NCBI GenBank assembly: GCA_030123565.1 | Contig: CP126122.1 | Span: 1,809,001 to 1,873,000 of the forward strand | Length of the DNA stretch: 64,000 nt | DNA from: Nitrospira sp. | GTDB lineage: Bacteria > Nitrospirota > Nitrospiria > Nitrospirales > Nitrospiraceae | Direction of reading: 5' to 3' | Shown: in pieces, positions 45,178-53,653 of the stretch | How the letters are laid out: each line of letters begins with the position of its first letter | Position numbering within the stretch: the first letter of the stretch is position 1 | Program-made: the position numbers and the translations under genes | Notes under the pieces: generated by a model | Database searches by the model: none | What the model was told of the DNA's origin: nothing | The model's input: the letters and a program-made list of their open reading frames with translations, nothing else

Positions 45178-46451
45178 TGCTTGGGTTGCTCACTCGCCGG
45201 ACCTTCGTCGACCTGCTTCATGAGCAGTCTCTTGGCCTCCGGGAGCGCGAACTCGTGCTCGAGGACGGGCTCGCCATCCTTCTTGAGTCCGTCGGGCCAC
45301 ATCGCCTTGAACGGCGTGGCCGCAGCCATCGCGTAGGCGATAAGTTGGTCCTGGCTCGGGAGGCTCACTCCGGTGGGATCACCACGGCGCGGGACCGCGG
45401 TCCACGTGTCGTCGTTGGCGTAACGGAGCAGGCAGCCCTCGCGCAGGAACAGCTCGAGATCCGCGGTGGCCGCCAAGAGCACCAGCCCGAGCAGGTACTT
45501 TTGAACCTCCGTGGTCTCGACGGCGTCCTTGCCACGAATGCCTCGAAGCGCGACGAGGTTGATCGTGACGTCGCGCTCGATGTCACCCCTCGCGAGCACG
45601 CCACCAAGCACGCGGGCATCGGGGTTCGGGACGCCTCCAACAAACTGCGGAATCTTGTCGGTCTTGCGGAACGTCGCTGGAGCGTCTGCGAAGCCAATTG
45701 TGGAGAGCTTGACGCCTTTCGCCTTGGGGGCCTTATCTAGTTCATTCTTCTGGTCCTCGCTCAGCGCCTTCCACACTGAGTTGAACTGCGCGGCGCTGTG
45801 CAGGATCTCGACGTCCCATGCTCGAATAATCGAGCGCACTAATCTTGGAATCTTAACCGCAGACTCACCGCGAGAATCCCAGGCTCCGAAGACAAGCGAC
45901 GTCGGCGCGATAACAGCAAGCGGAGTGGCGTTCCCACTGTTGCGCAGAGCCATAAAGGCTTTGTCTATTTCAGGGATAAGTGTCGGACTCGCACGTACCA
46001 CCGCATCCGCACTGCGGTGCGCGAGGTCAAGGAGCGAGCGTTTTTCGATGTGAACACTCTCGTTCTCAGTATTTTTTCTCCCCTTCTTCCTGCCATCTTT
46101 GTGCAAGACGATCTCGATCTGCGGCACAAGGTTTGCGAGCTGATTCAGCTCGTTGCCCTCCTCGTCTTTGCCGGTCGACTTGAAGATTGACTCCAGTCGG
46201 TTCGCCTGGGACCCGACCGTGTCGATCGTCGCGACGCGCGTGCCGTCCGCGAGCGTATCAATGTTGTAGCCGATGTCGGCATAGGTCGGCGGGAAGATGA
46301 TGCCGCGACCACTCTCATCAGCCTCAACGGGAATGAGCTTCTGGTGAAGGCGGAGGGCGACCGGCCCATCGGCAGCGAGCCACGAATCGAAGAGATCGGT
46401 GGTCTTCTCGCTCAGCGACAGGGTGGTGTTTGCTGCGGGTTTCGTTGTCAT
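45174..46451 (-). CDS. csb1: Type I-G Cas7 (Csb1/GSU0053)
   Basis: 425 residues starting MTTKPAANTTLSLSEKTTDL. Family segments include GRGIIFPPTYADIGYNIDTL, TVGSQANRLESIFKS, APTSLVFGAWDSRGESAVKIPRLVRS and LVLLAATADLELFLREGCLLR. Csb1 is the Cas7 backbone subunit that coats the crRNA. A short basic patch (HKDGRKKGRKNTENESVHIE) is near residue 120. It overlaps csb3 and csb2 by four bases each, as a coupled operon. Confidence 0.93.
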   Translation of the reverse strand: MTTKPAANTTLSLSEKTTDLFDSWLAADGPVALRLHQKLIPVEADESGRGIIFPPTYADIGYNIDTLADGTRVATIDTVGSQANRLESIFKSTGKDEEGNELNQLANLVPQIEIVLHKDGRKKGRKNTENESVHIEKRSLLDLAHRSADAVVRASPTLIPEIDKAFMALRNSGNATPLAVIAPTSLVFGAWDSRGESAVKIPRLVRSIIRAWDVEILHSAAQFNSVWKALSEDQKNELDKAPKAKGVKLSTIGFADAPATFRKTDKIPQFVGGVPNPDARVLGGVLARGDIERDVTINLVALRGIRGKDAVETTEVQKYLLGLVLLAATADLELFLREGCLLRYANDDTWTAVPRRGDPTGVSLPSQDQLIAYAMAAATPFKAMWPDGLKKDGEPVLEHEFALPEAKRLLMKQVDEGPASEQPKQ

Positions 46452-47449
46452 TGCTGATTCTCCTCTTGTGCGTATGTTGTGACCTTGTTCTTGCCTGATA
46501 GATCGAGTTCGAAATTGAACCGGCGCATGGGCAGGATCAGGTCGGCGCCAGCCAGCGCGGCGCGCCCCAGCATCGGCGGCAATGGATGCCCCCAGACGGC
46601 GTAGCGAACCTTGCGAGTCTCGTATTGGTCGGGCCGCGCGTGCTCGAGCCCAATCGCCGCGAGGATCTCTACGACAGGCGACGCGGCGATGCCGTCCTTC
46701 TGCGTGTTCGGTGAGTAGCCCGCGTCGATCGAGGTCCAGGCACCGCGCGGATCGAAATTGAAGCTGCCACCCATTGGCGTGACCACTTCAAACGGCGCCT
46801 CCAGGAGCGCCTCTCGTTGCTCCTGCCAGAGTTGCCGCAGGCCTCGGTTCCTGAGTTCACCGATCGATTGATTCCTCTTCGGTTTCGCGCGCACGCCCTG
46901 AAGCATCTGGGTCGTGATACGGTTCGCCGACCGGTTTCCGGAATAGAGCTTGAAGTCATCGCGCGACAGCCACGGTGGGTGCGGACTCTTCCGAGACTCT
47001 GCCCAGTGGCTCACGACCAAGCGACGTCCGTCGTCCACGAGCTGGATGGGAAGCGCATTGCGGTCGCCTTCGCCTGCAGAGAACGCTGGCGTCGTAACGC
47101 GCCCCTGCACCTCGCCCGGATCGTCCTCGACGGACTCATCCTCGTCTTCAGGTTCGCTGGGCGTGGCGTCTTCCTCTCCATTGTCGTCACCATCGGCTGC
47201 ACCACCTTCGACGTAGCCAATGGGCGTCAGTTCGCTTATCTTCGCCTTCGACAAGAACTCCAGGACGACCATGAACGGGTTCTTGTCACCGTCAGCGCGG
47301 AGCACGAACGTCGCTTGCGCTTCGCTCCAGTCGAAGTGCGCCTCGACGCCGCCGAGCAGAACCTCTGCCGCCTCGAGGAAGCCCATGCAGGCGAGCACCT
47401 GGCCTGGGCTCTTGAGGTCGACGGGGATGGATGCAGTCGTATGCGTCAT
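46448..47449 (-). CDS. csb3: Type I-G large/Cas8-like subunit Csb3
   Basis: 333 residues from ATG 47449, which overlaps the cas3 stop by one base (TGATG). The opening MTHTTASIPVDLKSPGQVLA then CMGFLEAAEVLLGG is the family start. The middle (about 80-115) has a very acidic stretch, EEDATPSEPEDEDESVEDDP. The end carries KVTTYAQEENQQ. Csb3 (GSU0052, Cas8u2) is a type I-U/I-G effector subunit. The reading frame extends upstream into cas3, but that part is antisense-like and not coding. Confidence 0.88.
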   Translation of the reverse strand: MTHTTASIPVDLKSPGQVLACMGFLEAAEVLLGGVEAHFDWSEAQATFVLRADGDKNPFMVVLEFLSKAKISELTPIGYVEGGAADGDDNGEEDATPSEPEDEDESVEDDPGEVQGRVTTPAFSAGEGDRNALPIQLVDDGRRLVVSHWAESRKSPHPPWLSRDDFKLYSGNRSANRITTQMLQGVRAKPKRNQSIGELRNRGLRQLWQEQREALLEAPFEVVTPMGGSFNFDPRGAWTSIDAGYSPNTQKDGIAASPVVEILAAIGLEHARPDQYETRKVRYAVWGHPLPPMLGRAALAGADLILPMRRFNFELDLSGKNKVTTYAQEENQQ

Positions 47450-50400
47450 CACGGCCTCTCCTTCTGCGTTGTCGCTGCCTGTTGGTTGCGGCGCGACGCG
47501 GTCTGGTCTGCCGCGCGAAGCAGCGCCTCCCACCATGCGAGCCCCCACGGTCCCCATCGCCTCGAGAGTTTCGCGAAACGAAGCGCGACCGCCCGCGCAC
47601 GTTCCTCGACTAGGGACGGCGCAACATCGCAGCCGCTCGTGCCGATCACGGGTCGGGCGAAACCGTGATGCGCCGCGATGAGATGGAGAACGAAATCTTG
47701 GTCGTCCTTGCCAAGCGTCTCGAAGTCGTTGTGGGCTTCTACGTAGGGCAGCGAGCCCAGTTCGTGTCGATAGCCGTCGAGGAGGTCGAAGTCGATCGGC
47801 CCCTTCGTCTTCGCGTAGGGACGACCATCGATCGGGGCTTTGAACGCGCGCTGCCACCGCGCCGCGCGCTTCCCTTCGTCGTGAAGACGAGCCGCCAAAG
47901 CGAGCAGATTCGTGCGTGCCGTCTCAATACCAAGACGCTCAGCGATTTGTCTCGCGCAGTCTTCGGCCCAGCTCTGGTGCTCATCGAGCTGCTGGGGACG
48001 ATCGGCTTCTGCCCGTTCTTCTTCGTTCGCGGCGTCGCCCGCCCACCCATCGATCACGAGCGCCGCAGACGGCTCACTGTCCAACACGTTCGTCACGAAC
48101 AAATGGCGTTGCACCCATCCGACTCCTGGCGTCGTGCGCCACGCTGACTCGTCTTCTTCGTTGGCGCCCAATACACGGATGCGGAACCCCGTCACGGGTA
48201 TATCCGCGACGTCAGGACGAGTGAGCCAAGTCGTCGAGCCATCGTCCGAGGCTTCCGCAGTCGTATCGGTCTGCTCGCTCAGGAGTCCGCCAGTGAGTCC
48301 TCCAAGGCGCGCGTCGATGACGAGCGTCGCCCCGACCAAGAGCTTCTCGAGTTCCTTCACGCCTTGCTCGCGAGCCTTCGTGGCCTCTTTGTTCTCGTTC
48401 TTGCCTTTGCTCTTCGCTGCGGCGATCTGGCCGAGGGTGCGCCATCCCTTCGGCTCACCGCGCCATCCGAAGGCGATCGCGACGACCTTCTGCGCATCCA
48501 ACAACGCCTCCTCGCCCGTCGCCTTGCTGATGGCCGCTGCGCGTTCGATGAGCCATTCGAGCACGAGGTGCGTCTCGGTCTCGAGCAGCTCGCTCGTATG
48601 AGGAGGCGCAGCTTCGAAGAAGCGCTTCGCCGCCTTGGCGTCGAAGGAGCCATCAGCTCGAACGGGCAGATGCCGTCTCCAGACCACTGTCGTCTGCGGC
48701 TTATCGTTCGGACGGAAGCCTCGCAGCCACGGGCCGACCTCGGGCCTTCCGGGGTACTCGTCGAGCGAAGTCATCGACCATGCATCGACCAGGGCGCGCG
48801 TGAGCTCGGGTCGGAGCGGCTCGACGGTCGTTGCGGCGCGCAGAGCATCGGCGAGGTCTTGGCGAGCGCGAAGCGTGAGTAGGGCATCAGGGCTCAGGCT
48901 GCCCTTCTCTCCGACGGCGGCGAGCAACTCCCGAAGGGCGCGATGTTGCGCAGCCGCGGCCGCATGGCGCGCCACGACCTTCGCATCGGCGTCCTTGAAC
49001 GCCTTGATGCGCTTCTGACACGCGGAGATCGACATCTTCAGCTCCTTCTCAGTCTGCTTGCGCTTCTCTTCCGTAGCTTTGGCGTCGGCAGACTTCTTCT
49101 GGCCTTTCGGAACGGAGGCTTTCGCACCCTGCAGTGCGTTCAGCTTCTTCGTTAGCTCATCGAGTTGTCCCTTCGCCGCGTCGGATGCCTGCCTCTTTTC
49201 GAGGGCTTTCGTCGTGCTGTCAGAGGGCGCGGGCTCACTGTCGACCACGACGACGACCTTCGCATCTCCATCACCGCGCCGGTTCACTCGGCCGAGGCGC
49301 TGGACCATGCGCTCCCACGCGACTAGGTCACAGACCATGTGGTCCGCGTCGAGGTCCACTCCGACCTCTCCGGCCGACGTTGCGATCAGAAAGGCCGAGC
49401 GCTCCAAGTTCACGGCTGTGCCCGCGAGGAAGCCGAGTCGGGCAAGAGCATCGCGCGCTTGGGTGCGCTCCTTCACGCGGCGTCCGCCTACGAAGAGCTC
49501 GATGGTTGGCTCGTTCGCGCCGGTCGACTTCGCCAGGTTGCGCAGGGCGGCAGCGACGGCGATCGCGTCCTTGCGCGCGTTGCAGAACACGAGACACCGG
49601 ACTTTATCGCCTTGCGCCGACAGCTGCCATGCCTGGTTGGCGAGAACGTCGGCGAGCTTGGGGCCGTTATTTTTCTTGGTCGCCTCGTCGGCGCCGTCAG
49701 CATTCCTGCCGTCGTCCGGGGTGGCGGTGCCTTCCGCCACGTGGGCGAAATCTACGATGCTCAGCGCCTTCTTCGCGGTCAGGCGCTTCTTGACGATCGG
49801 GTTGCTTCGATCGTCGTCGGAGAGTGTCAGCATCGTAGCGTCGGTCTGGCGTCCCGTCGCCGAGAGCGACAGCAGTTTGAAAGGAGGGACCAGCGCGCGA
49901 AGCGAAGGTTCCTTCGGGCCGAAGGCTTCGGCTCCACGCTCGACCTGCCTAAGCAGATCCTCGAAGGCTGGAACCAAGTGGGCTTCGTCGAGCACGACGA
50001 GCGTGTCCGCGCCGAGAAGCCCTGCGTGGTAGGGCCGCATCTTTGACGAGACGCCATAGCCCGAGAAGAGGAGCCGCGAGCCGATCATATCCACCGTGCC
50101 TACGATAATCGCTGGTGCAGCGGGATCATCAAGCCACTCGCGGTTGTCGACGTACTGGCCGCGCAACGTGGAAATCGGGAGCGATTGGTCCTCGCGGAAA
50201 CCAAGTACCCTCTTTATGTCCGGGGCGCCATCGAGGAATGCACGCAGTCCCAACGCGATGTCCGTCGCTTGGTCCACGACGGCGCGTCGATCAACCACGT
50301 AAACCAGCCGCCGCGGTAGCTTCGCCTCGCACGCGCGGGCAACGAGCCAGATGGCCATAGCGGCGGTCTTCCCGAGGCCGGTGGGAATGTCGACAACCTC

Positions 50401-50535
50401 CGGGATTTTGCCGTCAAGCATCCGGGCAAGCAGTTTTTCTTGCCACGGAAAGGGTGAATCCTTATCGGAGAGTCCTAGGGCCTGTTGCAACCACTTCCTG
50501 GCTACATCCTGAGATGTCCGCTCCACCACGTTCAT
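47449..50535 (-). CDS. cas3: Cas3 helicase-nuclease with C-terminal HD domain
   Basis: 1028 residues from ATG 50535 with GAGG six bases upstream. Helicase motifs: DIPTGLGKT (49-57), DEAH (183-186), SATG (225-228) and VQRLGRVNRRGDG (411-423). A Lys/Ala-rich coiled-coil insertion occupies about 440-540. The HD nuclease is C-terminal, with ARLHDEGKR (His885, Asp886), YRHE (922-925) and AAHHG (954-958), the order used by type I-U/I-G Cas3. It degrades the displaced target strand. It heads the cas3-csb3-csb1-csb2 operon. Confidence 0.95.
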   Translation of the reverse strand: MNVVERTSQDVARKWLQQALGLSDKDSPFPWQEKLLARMLDGKIPEVVDIPTGLGKTAAMAIWLVARACEAKLPRRLVYVVDRRAVVDQATDIALGLRAFLDGAPDIKRVLGFREDQSLPISTLRGQYVDNREWLDDPAAPAIIVGTVDMIGSRLLFSGYGVSSKMRPYHAGLLGADTLVVLDEAHLVPAFEDLLRQVERGAEAFGPKEPSLRALVPPFKLLSLSATGRQTDATMLTLSDDDRSNPIVKKRLTAKKALSIVDFAHVAEGTATPDDGRNADGADEATKKNNGPKLADVLANQAWQLSAQGDKVRCLVFCNARKDAIAVAAALRNLAKSTGANEPTIELFVGGRRVKERTQARDALARLGFLAGTAVNLERSAFLIATSAGEVGVDLDADHMVCDLVAWERMVQRLGRVNRRGDGDAKVVVVVDSEPAPSDSTTKALEKRQASDAAKGQLDELTKKLNALQGAKASVPKGQKKSADAKATEEKRKQTEKELKMSISACQKRIKAFKDADAKVVARHAAAAAQHRALRELLAAVGEKGSLSPDALLTLRARQDLADALRAATTVEPLRPELTRALVDAWSMTSLDEYPGRPEVGPWLRGFRPNDKPQTTVVWRRHLPVRADGSFDAKAAKRFFEAAPPHTSELLETETHLVLEWLIERAAAISKATGEEALLDAQKVVAIAFGWRGEPKGWRTLGQIAAAKSKGKNENKEATKAREQGVKELEKLLVGATLVIDARLGGLTGGLLSEQTDTTAEASDDGSTTWLTRPDVADIPVTGFRIRVLGANEEDESAWRTTPGVGWVQRHLFVTNVLDSEPSAALVIDGWAGDAANEEERAEADRPQQLDEHQSWAEDCARQIAERLGIETARTNLLALAARLHDEGKRAARWQRAFKAPIDGRPYAKTKGPIDFDLLDGYRHELGSLPYVEAHNDFETLGKDDQDFVLHLIAAHHGFARPVIGTSGCDVAPSLVEERARAVALRFAKLSRRWGPWGLAWWEALLRAADQTASRRNQQAATTQKERP

Positions 50536-50772
50536 CTTTTACCTCAAGCTCCAATCCAATTACATTGCATGTCTCCCTCAGACCATGAACCCCAAGACTC
50601 CCCCACAGCCACCCGAATATCACCATCCACGTCTTTCCCATCCCCTCGGCACATTCACCGAGAGCCCCTCACCCTCCCCTCTCCTGTTGGGAGAGGGCTG
50701 TCCAGATAATGTCGGCCCAAAGGCGAAGTGAGTTTGATCGCTTGCCGACACCACTCCTCCCCGCGCGTGGCT
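50536..50772. other. Upstream region of cas3 with a GGGAGAGGG-type hairpin
   Basis: 237 bases. The cas3 promoter should lie near 50536-50650. A hairpin-like CCCTCTCC(tgttg)GGGAGAGGG-type sequence lies at 50675-50699. No gene was recognised. Confidence 0.4.
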
Positions 50773-51063
50773 TTACGGCACCGGCTTCAACCCTGGCCTG
50801 TATGGCGGCTGTGCCATCCCCACGGCATAGACCGGCCTATCGAGCTCGGCCTCCTTATCAGGCTGCAGCACCGGCACGGCGATGCAGAGACCCTCCTCGC
50901 TGTGCCGCCGGAAGTCTTCCTCGGTCATCGCCAGGTACACGTCCCGTTCACATTCCGGACAATGCCGGACTCCCTCCACATCGGTGGCCTGCAAACGATT
51001 CCAGGTCTGCGGGCACTTGAACCGAAACCGACAGCTGATTCTGGCTTCTTCGTTCCAACTCAT
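50773..51063 (-). CDS. Small Cys-containing hypothetical protein, 96 aa
   Basis: MSWNEEARISCRFRFKCPQT then VEGVRHCPECERDVYLAMTE. Cys pairs in CRFRFKC and CPEC suggest a zinc site; CPQTWNRLQATD...RHCPECERDVYL is a pattern I recall from small bacterial proteins with no assigned role. It is isolated between cas3 and the zeta remnant. Confidence 0.55.
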   Translation of the reverse strand: MSWNEEARISCRFRFKCPQTWNRLQATDVEGVRHCPECERDVYLAMTEEDFRRHSEEGLCIAVPVLQPDKEAELDRPVYAVGMAQPPYRPGLKPVP

Positions 51064-51157
51064 TGCGTCTTCAAAGGCAACACACCCCTTCTGGAACAGA
51101 CAGTGCTCTCTTGACCGATGGGTAACTAAGAGAGCAACCCGCCCTCAGCCCTCGCGA

Positions 51158-51316
51158 TCAAGGTTTTTGGGCCACGACCTTGTCGTTTTTCCACACATAC
51201 AGCGGAGTGTGGTGCGCCCGCGCGGTTTGACGCGCAACCTTCGCTGCACGCCGCAATGCCCGTCCTACATCTCGCACAAAGACCTTGTGCCGCACCCGAT
51301 CATCCGTTGATTTCAT
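51158..51316 (-). CDS. Small partner of zeta-like toxin, 52 aa
   Basis: ATG 51316 overlaps the stop of the zeta-toxin tail frame (ATGA) and follows GGAGGAGG. The protein reads MKSTDDRVRHKVFVRDVGRA and ends YVWKNDKVVAQKP. Arg/Lys-rich and short, with an ending (VWKNDKVVAxxP) that I recall from small proteins next to zeta-type kinases. It is probably the antitoxin or accessory protein, still intact while the toxin is broken. Confidence 0.5.
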   Translation of the reverse strand: MKSTDDRVRHKVFVRDVGRALRRAAKVARQTARAHHTPLYVWKNDKVVAQKP

Positions 51317-51688
51317 GGCCCCTCCTCCAGTAATCGTGGAACATCTCCTGAATTGTCATAGACCGCCCACGAATCGGCCAATGGGCTATAGAGCGAACGA
51401 AAGTTCTTCTGAATGAAGATACGTTCGCCCGCTGAATGTCGTTTCAAATGCAAAGTCTGTTCGAGCCGCTGCGAGGCGATCCAGTTCGGCTAGCACAAGC
51501 CGTCCAGCTTGACGGGCAGCCAATTCAGGGCGCAGGGGTGAGAGTCCGCTCGCGATCAAATCCGCATTCACGAAATGAATCACGCCTGCTTCACGAGGCA
51601 GGAATTCTCTAGCAAACGTCGTCTTCCCTGCGCCATTCGGTCCCCCAATGACGATACAGCGCGGAGTCTTGACCATCGATCTTTTCAC
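51313..51688 (-). pseudogene. Zeta-toxin-like kinase with internal deletion
   Basis: The N-terminus from GTG 51688 (MKRSMVKTPRCIVIGGPNGA then GKTTFAREFLP) is a P-loop kinase of the zeta family, and FAFETTFSGRTYL is its usual strand. The frame then ends early at 51386 (100 aa versus about 190). A shifted frame continues with NFRSLYSPLADSWAVYDNSG, the usual family C-terminus, to a stop at 51313. A deletion of roughly 60 residues with a frame change explains both halves. Probably inactive. Confidence 0.75.
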
Positions 51689-51780
51689 TTCGGCCTCTCC
51701 GTCATCGATTCAGTTGTTGGCATTCGAATCACACCATTCTGATCTTCACATAGAGCTGTTGACGGTCTTTCGTGGCTCAT
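51685..51780 (-). CDS. Possible 31-residue leader or antitoxin fragment
   Basis: ATG 51780 follows GGGAGGA. The frame reads MSHERPSTALCEDQNGVIRM then PTTESMTERPK, and its stop overlaps the GTG of the zeta-like gene. Position and coupling suggest an upstream antitoxin or leader peptide, possibly shortened. Its length prevents any homology call. Confidence 0.3.
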   Translation of the reverse strand: MSHERPSTALCEDQNGVIRMPTTESMTERPK

Positions 51781-51845
51781 GCTGTTCTATCCTCCCTCTA
51801 TTCACGACCAGTCGGGCCGCAATGTATCAAGGGTCGCGGGCGACG

Positions 51846-52067
51846 TCATTCCCCCTCACTCCTCCATCCCTGCCCATAGAGATTGGTCGGCGAGTCGTAG
51901 CGGAACCGGTTGCCGATAAAATCAGGGTTGTAGGGATTGACACTGACGGTGCCGCGAGAGGTTCCCCGCCGGTCGTACGGTTTCGGCGTGTCGCCGGCGA
52001 AGGGATTTGTGGTCGATCGATTGCTGAATGGACTGCTGTAGCTTAGAACCAATCTCAGAATCGGCAT
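51846..52067 (-). CDS. Small Asn/Pro/Tyr-rich protein, 73 aa
   Basis: ATG 52067 (MPILRLVLSYSSPFSNRSTT) is chosen because AGGAGG lies five bases upstream; the frame opens at 52151. The body reads NPFAGDTPKPYDRRGTSRG and VNPYNPDFIGNRFRYDSPTN, matching a widely found small-protein pattern with TPKxYD...G...NxNPYxPxxxxNP motifs of unknown function. Its frame upstream of the start (LAGIEPGEQA) resembles the signal segment of the paralogue at 53654-54226. Confidence 0.6.
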   Translation of the reverse strand: MPILRLVLSYSSPFSNRSTTNPFAGDTPKPYDRRGTSRGTVSVNPYNPDFIGNRFRYDSPTNLYGQGWRSEGE

Positions 52068-52144
52068 GGCATCCTCCTGGTCGGCCTGCTCACCGGGCTC
52101 GATACCGGCAAGCATCATGGCTTGTGTGAGGCTACCATGGCCGT

Positions 52145-52161
52145 GTGACATCCAAGGTCAC
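52145..52161. promoter_or_regulatory. Palindrome GTGACATCCAAGGTCAC, copy 1
   Basis: 17 bases with inverted GTGAC/GTCAC ends. The same sequence occurs at 54279-54295 and, with two changes, at 54382-54398. Copies 1 and 2 each lie upstream of an Asn-Pro-rich protein gene, and the following 50-60 bases are also alike, so these are duplicated upstream regions. An operator is inferred. Confidence 0.45.
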
Positions 52162-52270
52162 AATCCGCTCACATTGTTACTCAGCCCGAGACGCTAAACC
52201 AGTGGGCCGGTGAAAAAATTTCCGTCGACTTCCGTGTTGTCGTTTCCGATGGTTCCCGTACAATCGACTC

Positions 52271-52714
52271 ATGGCTCTTAATCCCGTGAACCCGCCCATC
52301 TGGCTGCGCAACCTCCATGTGACGGCGGCGCAGATCAGTCCGGACGACTATCCGGCCACGCCTAAGGAGGGCATCCTGCAAGGCTGCGAACTCTCCGATT
52401 TGGCTCATCGAGTCTCAGCGGCCTGCAGGCGAGCCTTCAATTTCGGACTCTTTCCGAAACCCCTTTACTGGATAACTCATTCCACTCGAATCAGCCCGCA
52501 TGCCCTCGGTGTAACGGTCTGCATCGCGCCTCCCGAGGACTTGATCCTGCTGAAGCTCAGGGTGGGCCACCCCACAGACTTCGAGGATGCGCTGGGCATT
52601 ATCAAGAATCCTCACGTGCACCTCGATCTCGACTACCTCTGGAACTGGGCGGACCGGCTCGGGCTCCAGGGCGAACTGCAGTATGTCCTCCAGGTGGCCG
52701 CTTCGAGCACATAA
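52271..52714 (+). CDS. Hypothetical protein with a nucleotidyltransferase-like C-terminus, 147 aa
   Basis: The second half reads CIAPPEDLILLKLRVGHPTD then FEDALGIIKNPHVHLDLDYLWNWADRLGL, the usual C-terminal pattern of DUF6036-like/AbiEii-type nucleotidyltransferases. No catalytic GSxxxD motif is visible upstream, so the gene may be truncated or rearranged at its 5' end. It runs opposite to its neighbours. Confidence 0.5.
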   Translation: MALNPVNPPIWLRNLHVTAAQISPDDYPATPKEGILQGCELSDLAHRVSAACRRAFNFGLFPKPLYWITHSTRISPHALGVTVCIAPPEDLILLKLRVGHPTDFEDALGIIKNPHVHLDLDYLWNWADRLGLQGELQYVLQVAASST

Positions 52715-53004
52715 CCGGCCGGCGCCATCACTGATTCGCGCTTCTTCTTCGTTCCACGCTGCGGAGTCGTCAATCGTCCTGCGTCCACTCTCACTCGTGA
52801 AGCGAAATTCCTCATTTCTCATTCCTCATTCAACACTCCCCTTCTCCCCGCTTTAACGTTCCTTGAGACTCCCCCTCCTCCCTCCAGCGGCGCAAAGGGC
52901 ACGTCGGAGTTGTACTGGTTCACCAGATTCTCCGGGCGGAGACCTGAAAGTTGACCGCGATTCCTGTGTCCGGTATACTTTTTTTAAAAATGGAGGAAAT
53001 TTTT

Positions 53005-53256
53005 ATGCCTGTCTCCCAAATTTCAGCAAAGGGGCAAATTCTGATTCCCAGGCAACTTCGGCGCAAGCTCGGGTTCAAGGCAGGCGGAAAGGTCCAGTTG
53101 ATCGAAGAGGGCGGTCGCCTGGTCATTGCACCGGCGGCTGACGATCCCATTGCCGCGGCCACAGGGTTTCTCACGGGCAAGTTCTCCTTGACGGATGCGC
53201 TCCGCCGGGAGCATCGAGAGGAGGCGCGCCGTGAGCAAAAAGCTCGTGCTCGATAG
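53005..53256 (+). CDS. AbrB-type antitoxin (VapB-like)
   Basis: 83 residues from ATG 53005 with SD GGAGGA. MPVSQISAKGQILIPRQLRR is the SpoVT/AbrB DNA-binding fold start; LGFKAGGKVQLIEEGGRLVI completes it. The C-terminal third (TDALRREHREEARREQ) would wrap the toxin. It overlaps the next gene, a PIN toxin, by 26 bases. Confidence 0.85.
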   Translation: MPVSQISAKGQILIPRQLRRKLGFKAGGKVQLIEEGGRLVIAPAADDPIAAATGFLTGKFSLTDALRREHREEARREQKARAR

Positions 53257-53638
53257 CTTTGCACTGGTCAGTCTGTTTCATAAGGAACGGGGTTGGGAGA
53301 AAGTCCAAGCTACGCTGTATGAACAACAGCGGGCCGGCACCAAGGCCTTTCTGAACTGGGTCAATTGGGGCGAGTTCTTTTACATCGTGAAGCGAAAAGT
53401 CGGCGCCGTCCGGGCTGCGGAGGCCCTCCATCTCCTGGAGCAATTGCCTATCGAACTCGTCGCGGTGGATTTGCCGTTGGTGCGGGAAGCAGCGGACATC
53501 AAGAGCGAATATGTCGTTTCCTATGCGGATGCCTTTTGCGTCGCCACCGCCCGCCGCTTGTCGGGGACCGTCTTGACGAGCGATCCTGAATTCCACGCCG
53601 TGGAGCATTTGGTCACCGTCCGGTGGCTAAAAACATAG
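53231..53638 (+). CDS. vapC: PIN-domain toxin VapC
   Basis: 135 residues from GTG 53231 (MSKKLVLDSFALVSLFHKER), preceded by GAGAGGAGG. PIN acidic residues are visible: Asp in LVLDSFALV, Glu in NWGEFFYIV, and Asp in VVSYADAFCVATA and LTSDPEF. It should cleave RNA, and the AbrB-type protein before it should neutralise it. Translation is coupled by the 26-base overlap. Confidence 0.88.
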   Translation: MSKKLVLDSFALVSLFHKERGWEKVQATLYEQQRAGTKAFLNWVNWGEFFYIVKRKVGAVRAAEALHLLEQLPIELVAVDLPLVREAADIKSEYVVSYADAFCVATARRLSGTVLTSDPEFHAVEHLVTVRWLKT

Positions 53639-53653
53639 CTTGGTTCTGCATGT

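Noticed and set aside
47449..47857. Upstream extension of csb3 (136 extra codons)
   Set aside because: It overlaps cas3 in another frame and its translation is Arg-rich noise; the family start MTHTTASIPVDL lies at the cas3 stop overlap.
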